Shown in pieces: positions 54,979 to 62,228 of a stretch of 64,000 bases of DNA. The translations under genes were made by a program, and so were the position numbers. Source of the DNA: Prevotella sp. (GTDB taxonomy: Bacteria > Bacteroidota > Bacteroidia > Bacteroidales > Bacteroidaceae). Position 1 is the first letter of the stretch. Every line of letters begins with the position of its first letter. Location of the stretch: the NCBI GenBank assembly GCA_017548605.1, contig JAFYZT010000023.1, positions 62,001 through 126,000 of the forward strand, written 5' to 3'. The notes under the pieces were generated by a model, which had not been told where the DNA came from, did not search any database, and saw only the letters and a program-made list of their open reading frames with translations.

Positions 54979-55878
54979 ATGAAAAAAATCAGAGCCGCCG
55001 TCGTTGGTTACGGCAACATCGGACAATTTACTATCCAGGCCCTGGAAGCCGCCCCCGACTTTGAAATTGCAGGTGTAGTGCGACGCAAGGGAAGTGAAAA
55101 CAAACCTTTGGAACTCGAGCCTTACAAGGTAGTGAGCGATATCCGCGAACTGGAAGACGTAGATGTGGCCATCCTGGCCACCCCCACCCGTTCATGCGAA
55201 GAATATGCCAAGAAAATTCTGCCTTTAGGTATCAACACCGTGGACAGTTTCGACATACACACCAATATCGTTAACTATCGCGCATCACTCATGCCCATCT
55301 GTAAGGAGCATAGCCGTGTGGCCGTGATAGCCGCAGGTTGGGACCCCGGGTCAGACAGCATCGTGCGCACGTTGATGGAGAGTCTGGCACCGAAAGGATT
55401 GTCGTACACCAATTTCGGTCCGGGCATGTCGATGGGCCACTCTGTTTGCGTACGCTCCAAGGAAGGTGTGAAGAACGCGCTATCGATGACCATCCCCTTG
55501 GGAGAAGGTATCCACCGCCGCATGGTATATGTGGAGTTGGAAGAAGGTGCCTCTCTTGAAGAAGTTACCAAAGCCATCAAGGCCGATCCCTATTTCGCCA
55601 ATGATGAGACCCATGTGTTTGCCGTGGAATCCGTGGATGCCGTACGCGACATGGGGCATGGTGTTCACCTGGTACGCAAGGGTGTGAGCGGTCAGACGCA
55701 GAACCAACGCTTTGAGTTCAATATGAGCATCAATAACCCCGCTTTGACGGCACAGGTATTGGTGAATGTGGCTCGCGCCTCGTTACGCCAGCAACCAGGC
55801 TGCTACACGATGGTTGAAATACCCGTCATCGACATGCTCCCCGGAGAACGCGAAAAACTCATTGGTCGTTTAGTATAA
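54979..55878 (+). CDS. ddh: Meso-diaminopimelate dehydrogenase
   Basis: A 299-residue NADP-dependent enzyme. The Rossmann motif RAAVVGYGNIGQFTIQALE lies near the N-terminus, followed by CEEYAKKILPLGINTVDSFD, AAGWDPGSDSIVRTLME and TNFGPGMSMGHSVCVRSKEG. It reductively aminates tetrahydrodipicolinate directly to meso-diaminopimelate, the one-step branch of lysine and peptidoglycan precursor synthesis. It is a single-gene unit with its own promoter and a hairpin terminator. Confidence 0.96.
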   Translation: MKKIRAAVVGYGNIGQFTIQALEAAPDFEIAGVVRRKGSENKPLELEPYKVVSDIRELEDVDVAILATPTRSCEEYAKKILPLGINTVDSFDIHTNIVNYRASLMPICKEHSRVAVIAAGWDPGSDSIVRTLMESLAPKGLSYTNFGPGMSMGHSVCVRSKEGVKNALSMTIPLGEGIHRRMVYVELEEGASLEEVTKAIKADPYFANDETHVFAVESVDAVRDMGHGVHLVRKGVSGQTQNQRFEFNMSINNPALTAQVLVNVARASLRQQPGCYTMVEIPVIDMLPGEREKLIGRLV

Positions 55879-55927
55879 ATGCAAAACATGCAGGTGAGTT
55901 TATCTTCACCCGCAATGACTGATAATC

Positions 55928-55968
55928 TGCCGCAAAGGGTATTTTCACCTCTTTGCGGCATTATTTGT
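55928..55968 (+). terminator. Rho-independent terminator of ddh
   Basis: The 10-bp stem TGCCGCAAAG/CTTTGCGGCA closes a 13-base loop and is followed by TTATTTGT. Confidence 0.82.
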
Positions 55969-55998
55969 ATTGTTATTTTGGCAAATCTTTATTTTTCG

Positions 55999-56077
55999 TA
56001 TTTTTGGATAAGTTACTGCATCTCGGCATAAAAAAAGCGAGTTTATTTTGTTCTGCTTTCGATTTTTCATATCTTTG
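55999..56077 (+). promoter_or_regulatory. Tandem promoter cassette before the FMN-binding protein gene
   Basis: Two -7 boxes, TATTTTTG (55999-56006) and TATCTTTG (56070-56077), lie 71 bases apart. Between them is ATAAGTTACT, CGGCATAAAAAA and GTTTATTTTGTTCTGC. The same arrangement is before lysS at 62117-62196. Confidence 0.65.
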
Positions 56078-56121
56078 CACCTGAATTCTATTGATTATTG
56101 ATTTTGATAAAGACAAAAAAC

Positions 56122-56520
56122 ATGAAAACGAAACTATTTATCATCTCATCCGTATGCGCTGTAACACTGTTGCTTACAAGTGCCATGCCCGGCGGTAACG
56201 GTGTCATCAGCAAGGAAGGACAATTCACCGTGGTGAATACCACCACCTTGGCCCAGAGTGTGGAGGGCTACAATGGAGCCACGCCTCTGAAGATATATAT
56301 CAAGAGTGGCAAGATAGAAAAAATTGAGGCCCTTCAGAACCAGGAAACGCCACGTTACTTCGCCAAGGTGAAAAAACAGCTGTTGTCTCGTTGGAACGGT
56401 ATGACCATAAAGGCTGCCAAGAGTGCCAAGGTCGATGCTGTGACAGGCGCCACTCTGTCATCGAATGCCGTCATCGAGAACGTGAAGCGCGGTCTGGACT
56501 ACTACCAAAAGCATAAGTAA
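56122..56520 (+). CDS. Secreted FMN-binding domain protein
   Basis: A 132-residue protein with a signal peptide (KTKLFIISSVCAVTLLLTS). A single FMN-binding domain follows, of the kind in RnfG/NqrC, with ATPLKIYIKSGKIEKIEAL. Near the C-terminus VDAVTGATLSSNAV carries the Dxx[ST]GA[TS] motif where ApbE attaches FMN covalently to Thr. It should be a periplasmic or surface flavoprotein in electron transfer; partners are unknown. The ATG at 56122 is chosen because it begins the signal peptide; an upstream start at 56098 adds only eight residues. It converges on menB across a perfect palindrome. Confidence 0.88.
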   Translation: MKTKLFIISSVCAVTLLLTSAMPGGNGVISKEGQFTVVNTTTLAQSVEGYNGATPLKIYIKSGKIEKIEALQNQETPRYFAKVKKQLLSRWNGMTIKAAKSAKVDAVTGATLSSNAVIENVKRGLDYYQKHK

Positions 56521-56583
56521 CACAAGTACGGAAGTTTTCGCTTTGCTTGGAAATAAAACGGAAGTTCATCACTTCGCGATACC

Positions 56584-56621
56584 AATGAAGAGGACAATAC
56601 TCGAGTATTGTCCTCTTCATT
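56584..56621. terminator. Perfect 38-bp palindrome, bidirectional terminator
   Basis: Two 19-base arms centred on CTCGAG lie between the convergent FMN-binding and menB genes. The arms end AATG/CATT with only weak T-tracts. The location and stem strength suggest a two-way terminator. Confidence 0.75.
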
Positions 56622-56647
56622 TGTACGTTAAAGAAACCCAAAACATC

Positions 56648-57463
56648 CTACGGAATGTTGGGATATTTGTCGAAGTCAGGTTTGCGTTTTTCAAGGAAGG
56701 CCTTGCCGCCCTCCTGCGCCTCGTCGAGGAAATAATAGAGCATGGTGGCATCGCCTGCCAATTGCTGTATGCCCGCCTGTCCATCGAGTTCAGCATTCAA
56801 TCCAGCCTTAATCATACGCAAGGCTATGGGCGACCGTTCCATCATCGTCTTGGCCCACTCCACACATTCATCTTCGAGGCGTTCCAACGGTACCACCTTG
56901 TTAACCATGCCCATGCGTTCCGCCTCCTGTGCAGTATATTGCCGACAGAGGAACCATATCTCGCGTGCTTTTTTCTGACCTACGATACGCGCCAGATACG
57001 ACGACCCGAAACCAGCATCAAACGACCCCACCTTGGGACCCGTCTGTCCGAAGATGGCATTCTCTGAAGCGATGGTAAGGTCGCACACCAGGTGGAGCAC
57101 ATGACCACCACCGATGGCATAGCCATTTACCATGGCGATAACCGGCTTGGGCAGTCGGCGAATCTGCATCTGCACATCGAGCACACTGAGGCGCGGCACC
57201 CCCTCGTCGTCGATATAGCCGCCACGACCTTTAACGTGCATGTCACCGCCCGAACAGAATGCCTTGTCGCCGGCACCAGTAAGGAGTACCACACGCAGAC
57301 GTGCCGCCTCACGGCAATAGGCAAAAGCTTGGGAGAGTTCTAGCGTCGTCTTGGGTGTGAACGCATTACGATAGCGAGGTCGGTTAATGGTGATTTTCGC
57401 TATTCCTTCAAATTCTTCGAAGAGTATCTCCTCGAAATCGAGTATTTTTTTCCAGGTACGCAT
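56648..57463 (-). CDS. menB: 1,4-dihydroxy-2-naphthoyl-CoA synthase
   Basis: A 271-residue crotonase-fold enzyme. It has [17 protein letters not shown], then [40 protein letters not shown] and [20 protein letters not shown]. The last two are the family's oxyanion and substrate loops. It closes the second ring in menaquinone synthesis. It ends the thioesterase-menF-menD-menB operon. The C-terminus DFDKYPNIP is normal. Confidence 0.98.
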   Translation of the reverse strand: MRTWKKILDFEEILFEEFEGIAKITINRPRYRNAFTPKTTLELSQAFAYCREAARLRVVLLTGAGDKAFCSGGDMHVKGRGGYIDDEGVPRLSVLDVQMQIRRLPKPVIAMVNGYAIGGGHVLHLVCDLTIASENAIFGQTGPKVGSFDAGFGSSYLARIVGQKKAREIWFLCRQYTAQEAERMGMVNKVVPLERLEDECVEWAKTMMERSPIALRMIKAGLNAELDGQAGIQQLAGDATMLYYFLDEAQEGGKAFLEKRKPDFDKYPNIP

Positions 57464-57552
57464 GTTATAAATTGAAGATTGAGGTTTATTGTTTGAAGTT
57501 TATGATTACTGCCCCCACCCCTACTCCCTCCAGAGGGGAACCGATTGTCTTT

Positions 57553-59301
57553 TTACCTTTCAAAGAATGCTTGCAGAGCTTTGTTGTCAGCCACTGCATC
57601 GGTGAAGACCTCAAGAAGCATCGGTCGTGTGGTTTCTTCAGTGAGAAGCAGAACCACACCCTCTTGCATCTCCTTCATATTATGAGCCTTGAGATAGCCG
57701 ATGTCACACTGTGTACAAATGCCTTGTGCCGACGTGTTGTGACACGCCGCCACCATGTTGTCGCGGGCAGCACTATTATCCAATCCCGGCAAGGTCTGGA
57801 AGATGCCCCCACCACCATTGTTGAGCACAATGATACGCAGGTTGCCGTCGAGGTTACTGTTCCAAAGCGCGTTCTGGTCATAGAAGAAACTCAGGTCACC
57901 GAGTACGCAGAACACTTTGTCTTCGATGCCACTCTCCCATAAATAAGCCGCGAAGCCCACGGCAGTGGACAGCGTCCCCTCAATACCGTTCACCCCTCTG
58001 TTGCACCACACATGATGTGGAGCATAGATATTTGCCAGACGTATAGCACTGCTGTTGCCATAATGCACATGGAAATCATATTCCATGTCATAAAGCTGTT
58101 GTTCGAAGTAACGCACGGCAGCCATCTGCGAATAGGCTGGCTCATAATCGTCAGTTATCTGCTCCGCACGTTGGAGCACGCTTTGCCAACGGTTGTGGAA
58201 AGCTACGTGACCCAGGTTCTCATGAAAAATAGGGCCATTCAGTCCCTTTTCAGCCAACCCAGGACAAGCTACACTTATCAAGTTGTTTTGATAAAAGAAA
58301 TAAAGCGTATTGACAAGGGCATTGAATGAATCCATCACTTTCAGTTCATCCATCTGCATGGTCACGTCGTGTATCGCCTCACCTTCGTTCACCATGACCA
58401 CCTTGGCACCTTCAGCCTTTCGTAGGAAAGACTTCAGCCGTTTGCTCACCACATGCCCTCCCACGTAGATGATGAAGTCGGGATAGTAGTCAGGGTTGTC
58501 GCCGATGAGCGTGAGTGCTTTCTCCGTCGGCACATGATGGTCGAGATGGTTGTTCAGGCATTCAGAAAGCACCACGCCATAATCGGAGAGGAAATCCATG
58601 GCTTCACGATATTCACCGTCACCATCCTCTTCAGCCCATTCGGAATATTCCTGACCGAGCACAATCATGGGACACTCAGCCTCGAAGAAGTCACGGGCCA
58701 GGAGAATATCTTTTTCTTCTTTATAATAATGGCGTTCGATAAGTCGTTCTTCTGGCAAGTGTCTGACGGAGAAGTCGAACAGCGGCTCGCTGACAGGCAC
58801 ATTGATGTGAACGGGTCCCATTGTAAAGAATGCCAAATCGAGCAAGGCCTCATTGACGAGTCTGTTACACAGCCACCGACTCTCCTCGTCGTGCGGTTCA
58901 GGCAACGACACCGACCGGCGCACCAACGAGCCGAAAGCACCCTGCTGGGGGATGGTCTGTCCGTCGAGTTGGTCAACCCATGCCTGGGGTCGGTCGGCAG
59001 TGATAATCACCAACGGTAACTGTTGATATTTGGCCTCGGCCACCGCTGGCGCCAGATTGAGCATGGCTGACCCCGAGGTGACACACACCGCCACAGGCAT
59101 CTGTGAGGCTTGTATTAAGCCTATGGCGAAAAAGCCCGCGCTACGCTCGTCGGTGACGGGGTAGCATGTGATGTCGGGGCACTCATTCAGATTGTGCGCA
59201 ATGGGTGCATTTCTTGAGCCTGGGCACACCACCGCCTGGTACACATCGTGTTTTACCAGCAGTGAAGTGAGGATATTGATATTATCTTTGTTGGAGTACA
59301 T
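57553..59301 (-). CDS. menD: SEPHCHC synthase (MenD)
   Basis: A 582-residue thiamine-diphosphate enzyme. VVCPGSRNAPIAHNLNECPD and VTDERSAGFFAIGLIQ carry the catalytic Glu, followed by VTSGSAMLNLAPAVAEA and ADRPQAWVDQLDGQTIPQ. The ThDP region is VLGDLSFFYDQNALWNSNLD with IIVLNNGGGGIF. It joins isochorismate and 2-oxoglutarate. It lies downstream of menF across a 153-base gap containing two repeat arrays, and 89 bases before menB. Confidence 0.98.
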   Translation of the reverse strand: MYSNKDNINILTSLLVKHDVYQAVVCPGSRNAPIAHNLNECPDITCYPVTDERSAGFFAIGLIQASQMPVAVCVTSGSAMLNLAPAVAEAKYQQLPLVIITADRPQAWVDQLDGQTIPQQGAFGSLVRRSVSLPEPHDEESRWLCNRLVNEALLDLAFFTMGPVHINVPVSEPLFDFSVRHLPEERLIERHYYKEEKDILLARDFFEAECPMIVLGQEYSEWAEEDGDGEYREAMDFLSDYGVVLSECLNNHLDHHVPTEKALTLIGDNPDYYPDFIIYVGGHVVSKRLKSFLRKAEGAKVVMVNEGEAIHDVTMQMDELKVMDSFNALVNTLYFFYQNNLISVACPGLAEKGLNGPIFHENLGHVAFHNRWQSVLQRAEQITDDYEPAYSQMAAVRYFEQQLYDMEYDFHVHYGNSSAIRLANIYAPHHVWCNRGVNGIEGTLSTAVGFAAYLWESGIEDKVFCVLGDLSFFYDQNALWNSNLDGNLRIIVLNNGGGGIFQTLPGLDNSAARDNMVAACHNTSAQGICTQCDIGYLKAHNMKEMQEGVVLLLTEETTRPMLLEVFTDAVADNKALQAFFER

Positions 59302-59329
59302 TTTTAGGGTATCGTTTTCTTGAAAAAAG

Positions 59330-59397
59330 AGGCTATAGTTATTATAGAGGCCATAGATATTTTATAGAGACTATAGTTATTATAGACACTATAGTTG
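59330..59397. repeat. CTATAGTTATTATAGA tandem repeat
   Basis: Four or five degenerate copies of CTATAGTTATTATAGAG/CATAGATATTTTATAGAG lie between menF and menD. Individual copies are partly self-complementary. Confidence 0.75.
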
Positions 59398-59415
59398 CCA
59401 GCCTAAGCAGGACGA

Positions 59416-59456
59416 TTCTCTTGCTCCTTGCCCCATGCTCCTTGCCCCTTAGAATC
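59416..59456. repeat. TTGCTCCTTGCCCC repeat after menF
   Basis: Two copies of TGCTCCTTGCCCC at the 3' end of menF are the complement of the array inside pth at 28838-28891. Confidence 0.75.
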
Positions 59457-60546
59457 ACAGCAGTCGGCGCATGGTGTCGAGTTTGGTTTCCGTCTCGTTC
59501 CATTCCTGTTGAAGGATGCTTTCAGGGAGTATGCCACCGCCAGCATAGAGTCGGAAGGAATCGGGCAGAATCTGCATGCAGCGCAAGGAGACGAAAAGGT
59601 GGGTGTTGGTGCCGTCAATGGTGACGCCGTCAGATAACGGTCCACAGAAACCACTGTAATATTGACGTGGTGCCGACTCATTCTTGCAGATGAAGTCGAA
59701 GGCCTCACGTTTGGGCAACCCACATACCGCAGGCGTGGGATGCAAGGCGGCGAGCAGTGAACCCAGACGGGTTGGGTCGGTGACAGAGAAGGTGAAGTCA
59801 CTTCTCAGATGAAGCAGGTGGCCTGCCCTTATTGTCCTCGGTCCCTCTTCATGAATGTTGGTGGAATAATGTTCGAGACATTCAACGATATAGGTGCTCA
59901 CAAGTCGTTGCTCACGGATATTCTTGTCAGACCAGCCCACCTCGCCGAGAGATGGCTCTTTATGCTGCCCGTGGGTGACCCACTGGTCGGTCTGCGGGGC
60001 ACAACGTGCTGCACGCAGTTCCATGGTTCCCGCCAGAGCTATGGTACGCCACTTATCGCCGCTGCCTTCGAGCAGCAGTTCAGGTGTTGCCATGAGCCAT
60101 GTTTGTTCCTGCGGTATATGTACCAAGGAAATGAACATACGGGGATAGGCCACACAAGCGCGGAAGAACAGTTCTTCAGGAGCGTGTTTGTCATTGCCAA
60201 CGATGTCAATGCACCGCGAAAGCACCAACTTGCTGAAGTTCCCCACCAGCACCTGTGAGGAAAAACTGGCAAAATCGAGTTGGTAGTAACCGTCGGGTGT
60301 AGTCTCCCGTTCTGTCAATGGAGCCAGCACCTGCTCACCGTCGCCCTCTGGGCAAGCAGCCACCGTCGTGGGGCCTTGAATGAGGTATATCGGTTCCTCA
60401 TCGGAGGGAGCAAAGGGAGCGAAGACAAACCCTTGTTTTCCATTGAGCAGGGCCAACGAGCGCAACTTAAGAGGCTCACCCTCCGCCTGTTCCACTCGAG
60501 CATACTGGTTGTCGTATGGCAACCGATACATGGCAAATGCTTTCAT
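59455..60546 (-). CDS. menF: Isochorismate synthase
   Basis: A 363-residue chorismate-binding enzyme. The C-terminal half carries the family motifs: IALAGTMELRA, TIRAGHLLHLRSDFTF and HPTPAVCGLPKREAFDFI. YSGFCGPLSDGVTIDGTNTH and LYAGGGILPESILQQEWNET then complete the active site. It converts chorismate to isochorismate, the entry to menaquinone synthesis. The first codons overlap the thioesterase gene by four bases. Because menD and menB follow, this is the menaquinone rather than the siderophore isozyme. Confidence 0.94.
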   Translation of the reverse strand: MKAFAMYRLPYDNQYARVEQAEGEPLKLRSLALLNGKQGFVFAPFAPSDEEPIYLIQGPTTVAACPEGDGEQVLAPLTERETTPDGYYQLDFASFSSQVLVGNFSKLVLSRCIDIVGNDKHAPEELFFRACVAYPRMFISLVHIPQEQTWLMATPELLLEGSGDKWRTIALAGTMELRAARCAPQTDQWVTHGQHKEPSLGEVGWSDKNIREQRLVSTYIVECLEHYSTNIHEEGPRTIRAGHLLHLRSDFTFSVTDPTRLGSLLAALHPTPAVCGLPKREAFDFICKNESAPRQYYSGFCGPLSDGVTIDGTNTHLFVSLRCMQILPDSFRLYAGGGILPESILQQEWNETETKLDTMRRLL

Positions 60547-60965
60547 CGTGCGTCTTTCTTTGGGGTGATGATATAGTTGGTTACGCTGACCACGGAGATG
60601 GTTCGTCCCTGACTATCGGTAATCTCAACATTCCACACATGCAACGTCTTGCCTTTCTGTACGAGTCGTGCCAAAGCCGTCACAGTGTCGCCTTCGGCCA
60701 CCGCCTTGACATGGGAACCACTGACATTGATGCCAACGCATATCTTACCCGGACAGAGAGACGATGAACCTACGCCTGCCAAATTTTCGGCCAGCGCCAA
60801 TGAGGCACCGCCACTCAAGAATCCGAAAGGCTGCCGGTTGCGCTCATCCACCTTCATGGTAGCCATGCACATGTCATCATCGGGCGTGGAGATGAACTCC
60901 ATGCCAAGAGCTGTCGACAGGTTGGGTTGTCGGTTGATGATTTCCCTGATTCTTTCTACATCCAT
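60543..60965 (-). CDS. PaaI-type hotdog thioesterase, probable DHNA-CoA thioesterase
   Basis: A 140-residue hotdog-fold protein with RQPFGFLSGGASLALAENLA, the PaaI-family active helix. ICVGINVSGSHVKAVAEGDT and GKTLHVWNVEITDSQGRTI follow. Its place as first gene of the menF-menD-menB operon suggests hydrolysis of 1,4-dihydroxy-2-naphthoyl-CoA (MenI role); this is inference from context. I use the ATG at 60965 (MDVERIREII), because the longer frame to 61133 runs through the promoter and a terminator. A TATTTTTG box lies 23 bases upstream. Confidence 0.87.
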   Translation of the reverse strand: MDVERIREIINRQPNLSTALGMEFISTPDDDMCMATMKVDERNRQPFGFLSGGASLALAENLAGVGSSSLCPGKICVGINVSGSHVKAVAEGDTVTALARLVQKGKTLHVWNVEITDSQGRTISVVSVTNYIITPKKDAR

Positions 60966-60987
60966 AGTATTATGGTTAAAACCAATG

Positions 60988-60995
60988 CAAAAATA
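60988..60995 (-). promoter_or_regulatory. -7 box (TATTTTTG) of the menaquinone operon
   Basis: A minus-strand match to TAnnTTTG, 23 bases before the thioesterase start. Confidence 0.6.
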
Positions 60996-61064
60996 AACAT
61001 TATTTCCGATAATTGAGCACATGGACATATTTTTTTCGACACATTGACACATTTTAAATATGCA

Positions 61065-61092
61065 CAAAAAAGCCCACCCAAAGGTGAGCCTT
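61065..61092 (-). terminator. Terminator of the SUMF1 lipoprotein gene
   Basis: On the minus strand GGCTCACC pairs with GGTGGGCT (one or two G-T pairs) across a short loop, followed by six T. It lies 76 bases after the SUMF1 stop. Confidence 0.7.
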
Positions 61093-61167
61093 GATTTGCA
61101 AAAGTGACATTTTGGAGGTGGCACATCTTCCATTGCCCTTTCTTATTTACAAAGAAAAGTCTGAAGA

Positions 61168-61977
61168 CTATCGGGCGAGACGGAGGCCAATATAGTAATA
61201 TGCTCCGCCTGACGAGAAACTGCCACGATAGGCCACCCTGCTACTGGCAGCATAGCCATACCAACTGCCGCCACGGCCAACGCGAGAAGACGAGGTCGCA
61301 GTATTGCATGGGTTGGAAGAGGGAGAACTGGAGTAATAATCTGCGTCGTACCAATCCTGACACCACTCCCACACATTGCCACTCATGTCATACAAACCCA
61401 GTTCATTGGCCTGTTTGTGAGCCACAAGATGTGTCTCGTCACCACTATTGCCATCATGCCACGCCACATCGTCTACATTGTTGCTTCCAGCATACATATA
61501 GCCCTTGCTCTTCTTGCCGCCACGGGCTGCATATTCCCACTCCGCCTCGGTAGGTAGACGGAAATTCTTCCCCGTGAGCAAGTTGAGTTTGGCGATGAAT
61601 GCTTGACAGTCGTTCCAACTAACCGTTTCTACCGGACGTTTGCCTTCTATGAAATGAGAGGGATTATGGCCCATAACCACCTGCCACAAATCCTGCGTCA
61701 CTTCGGTTTGGCCGATGTAGTAGTCGGAGAGTTTCACATCGTGGAGAGGTTTCTCGTCGGGTTCGGTATCGGATGCTCCCATTTGGAAAGAGCCTCCCTC
61801 GACACGCACCATGGTGAAGGGCACACCATTGACTGTAATTATCTCAATGGACGGGTTCTCATCACTACTTCCGCCCCCTTCATCGTCGTCATCACCACAG
61901 GATGATAGTGAGAAAGACAAGGAGAACAGCAAGCCACAGCCTAACAATAAAGTTAATTTTTTGATAATACTTTCCAT
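61168..61977 (-). CDS. SUMF1/formylglycine-generating-enzyme-like lipoprotein
   Basis: A 269-residue protein with a lipoprotein signal (LLLGCGLLFSLSFSLSSC), an Asp/Gly/Ser-rich linker (GDDDDEGGGSS) and one FGE-sulfatase (SUMF1) domain. The motifs are VRVEGGSFQMGASD, IGQTEVTQDLWQVVMG, NFRLPTEAEWEYAARGG, MSGNVWEWCQDWY and the C-terminal GRGGSW ... GLRLAR. Most bacterial surface members are not sulfatase activators and have unknown, often structural, roles; the copper-site cysteines are not evident here. The start may be 61977 or 61983. A TATCTTTG promoter box lies just upstream, divergent from lysS. Confidence 0.92.
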   Translation of the reverse strand: MESIIKKLTLLLGCGLLFSLSFSLSSCGDDDDEGGGSSDENPSIEIITVNGVPFTMVRVEGGSFQMGASDTEPDEKPLHDVKLSDYYIGQTEVTQDLWQVVMGHNPSHFIEGKRPVETVSWNDCQAFIAKLNLLTGKNFRLPTEAEWEYAARGGKKSKGYMYAGSNNVDDVAWHDGNSGDETHLVAHKQANELGLYDMSGNVWEWCQDWYDADYYSSSPSSNPCNTATSSSRVGRGGSWYGYAASSRVAYRGSFSSGGAYYYIGLRLAR

Positions 61978-62004
61978 AATCATGAGTATTCGTGGATGAT
62001 GATG

Positions 62005-62012
62005 CAAAGATA
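62005..62012 (-). promoter_or_regulatory. -7 box (TATCTTTG) of the SUMF1 gene
   Basis: A minus-strand match to TAnnTTTG, 28 bases before the ATG at 61977. Confidence 0.6.
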
Positions 62013-62097
62013 CAATTTATTAAGAAACATAGGTTGCGTTTCGGGAGTAAAAATGATATTTTTTTCATTTTGTATTCCGCTTAAGGACTAAATCATA

Positions 62098-62198
62098 TTC
62101 TGCACTCGATTTTACGTATCTTTGCATAAGTTACTCCATCACGGCATAAAAAATAAACAGTTTATTTTGTTCTGCACTCGATTTTACGTAACTTTGCA
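62098..62198 (+). promoter_or_regulatory. Duplicated promoter cassette before lysS
   Basis: Two nearly identical 29-base copies of TTCTGCACTCGATTTTACGT plus A(T/A)CTTTGCA lie at 62098-62126 and 62170-62198, 72 bases apart. Each ends in a -7 box (TATCTTTG, TAACTTTG). The spacer matches the one upstream of the FMN-binding protein gene. Confidence 0.75.
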
Positions 62199-62228
62199 GC
62201 ATCAAAGAAGTAAAAGGACATAATTATT

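Noticed and set aside
56584..56621. 38-bp perfect palindrome considered as a mobile-element end or operator
   Set aside because: It lies between two convergent gene ends, where a bidirectional terminator is expected, and no second copy was noticed.
60966..61133. N-terminal extension of the hotdog thioesterase
   Set aside because: The extension covers the -7 box and the terminator of the preceding gene and has no family similarity.
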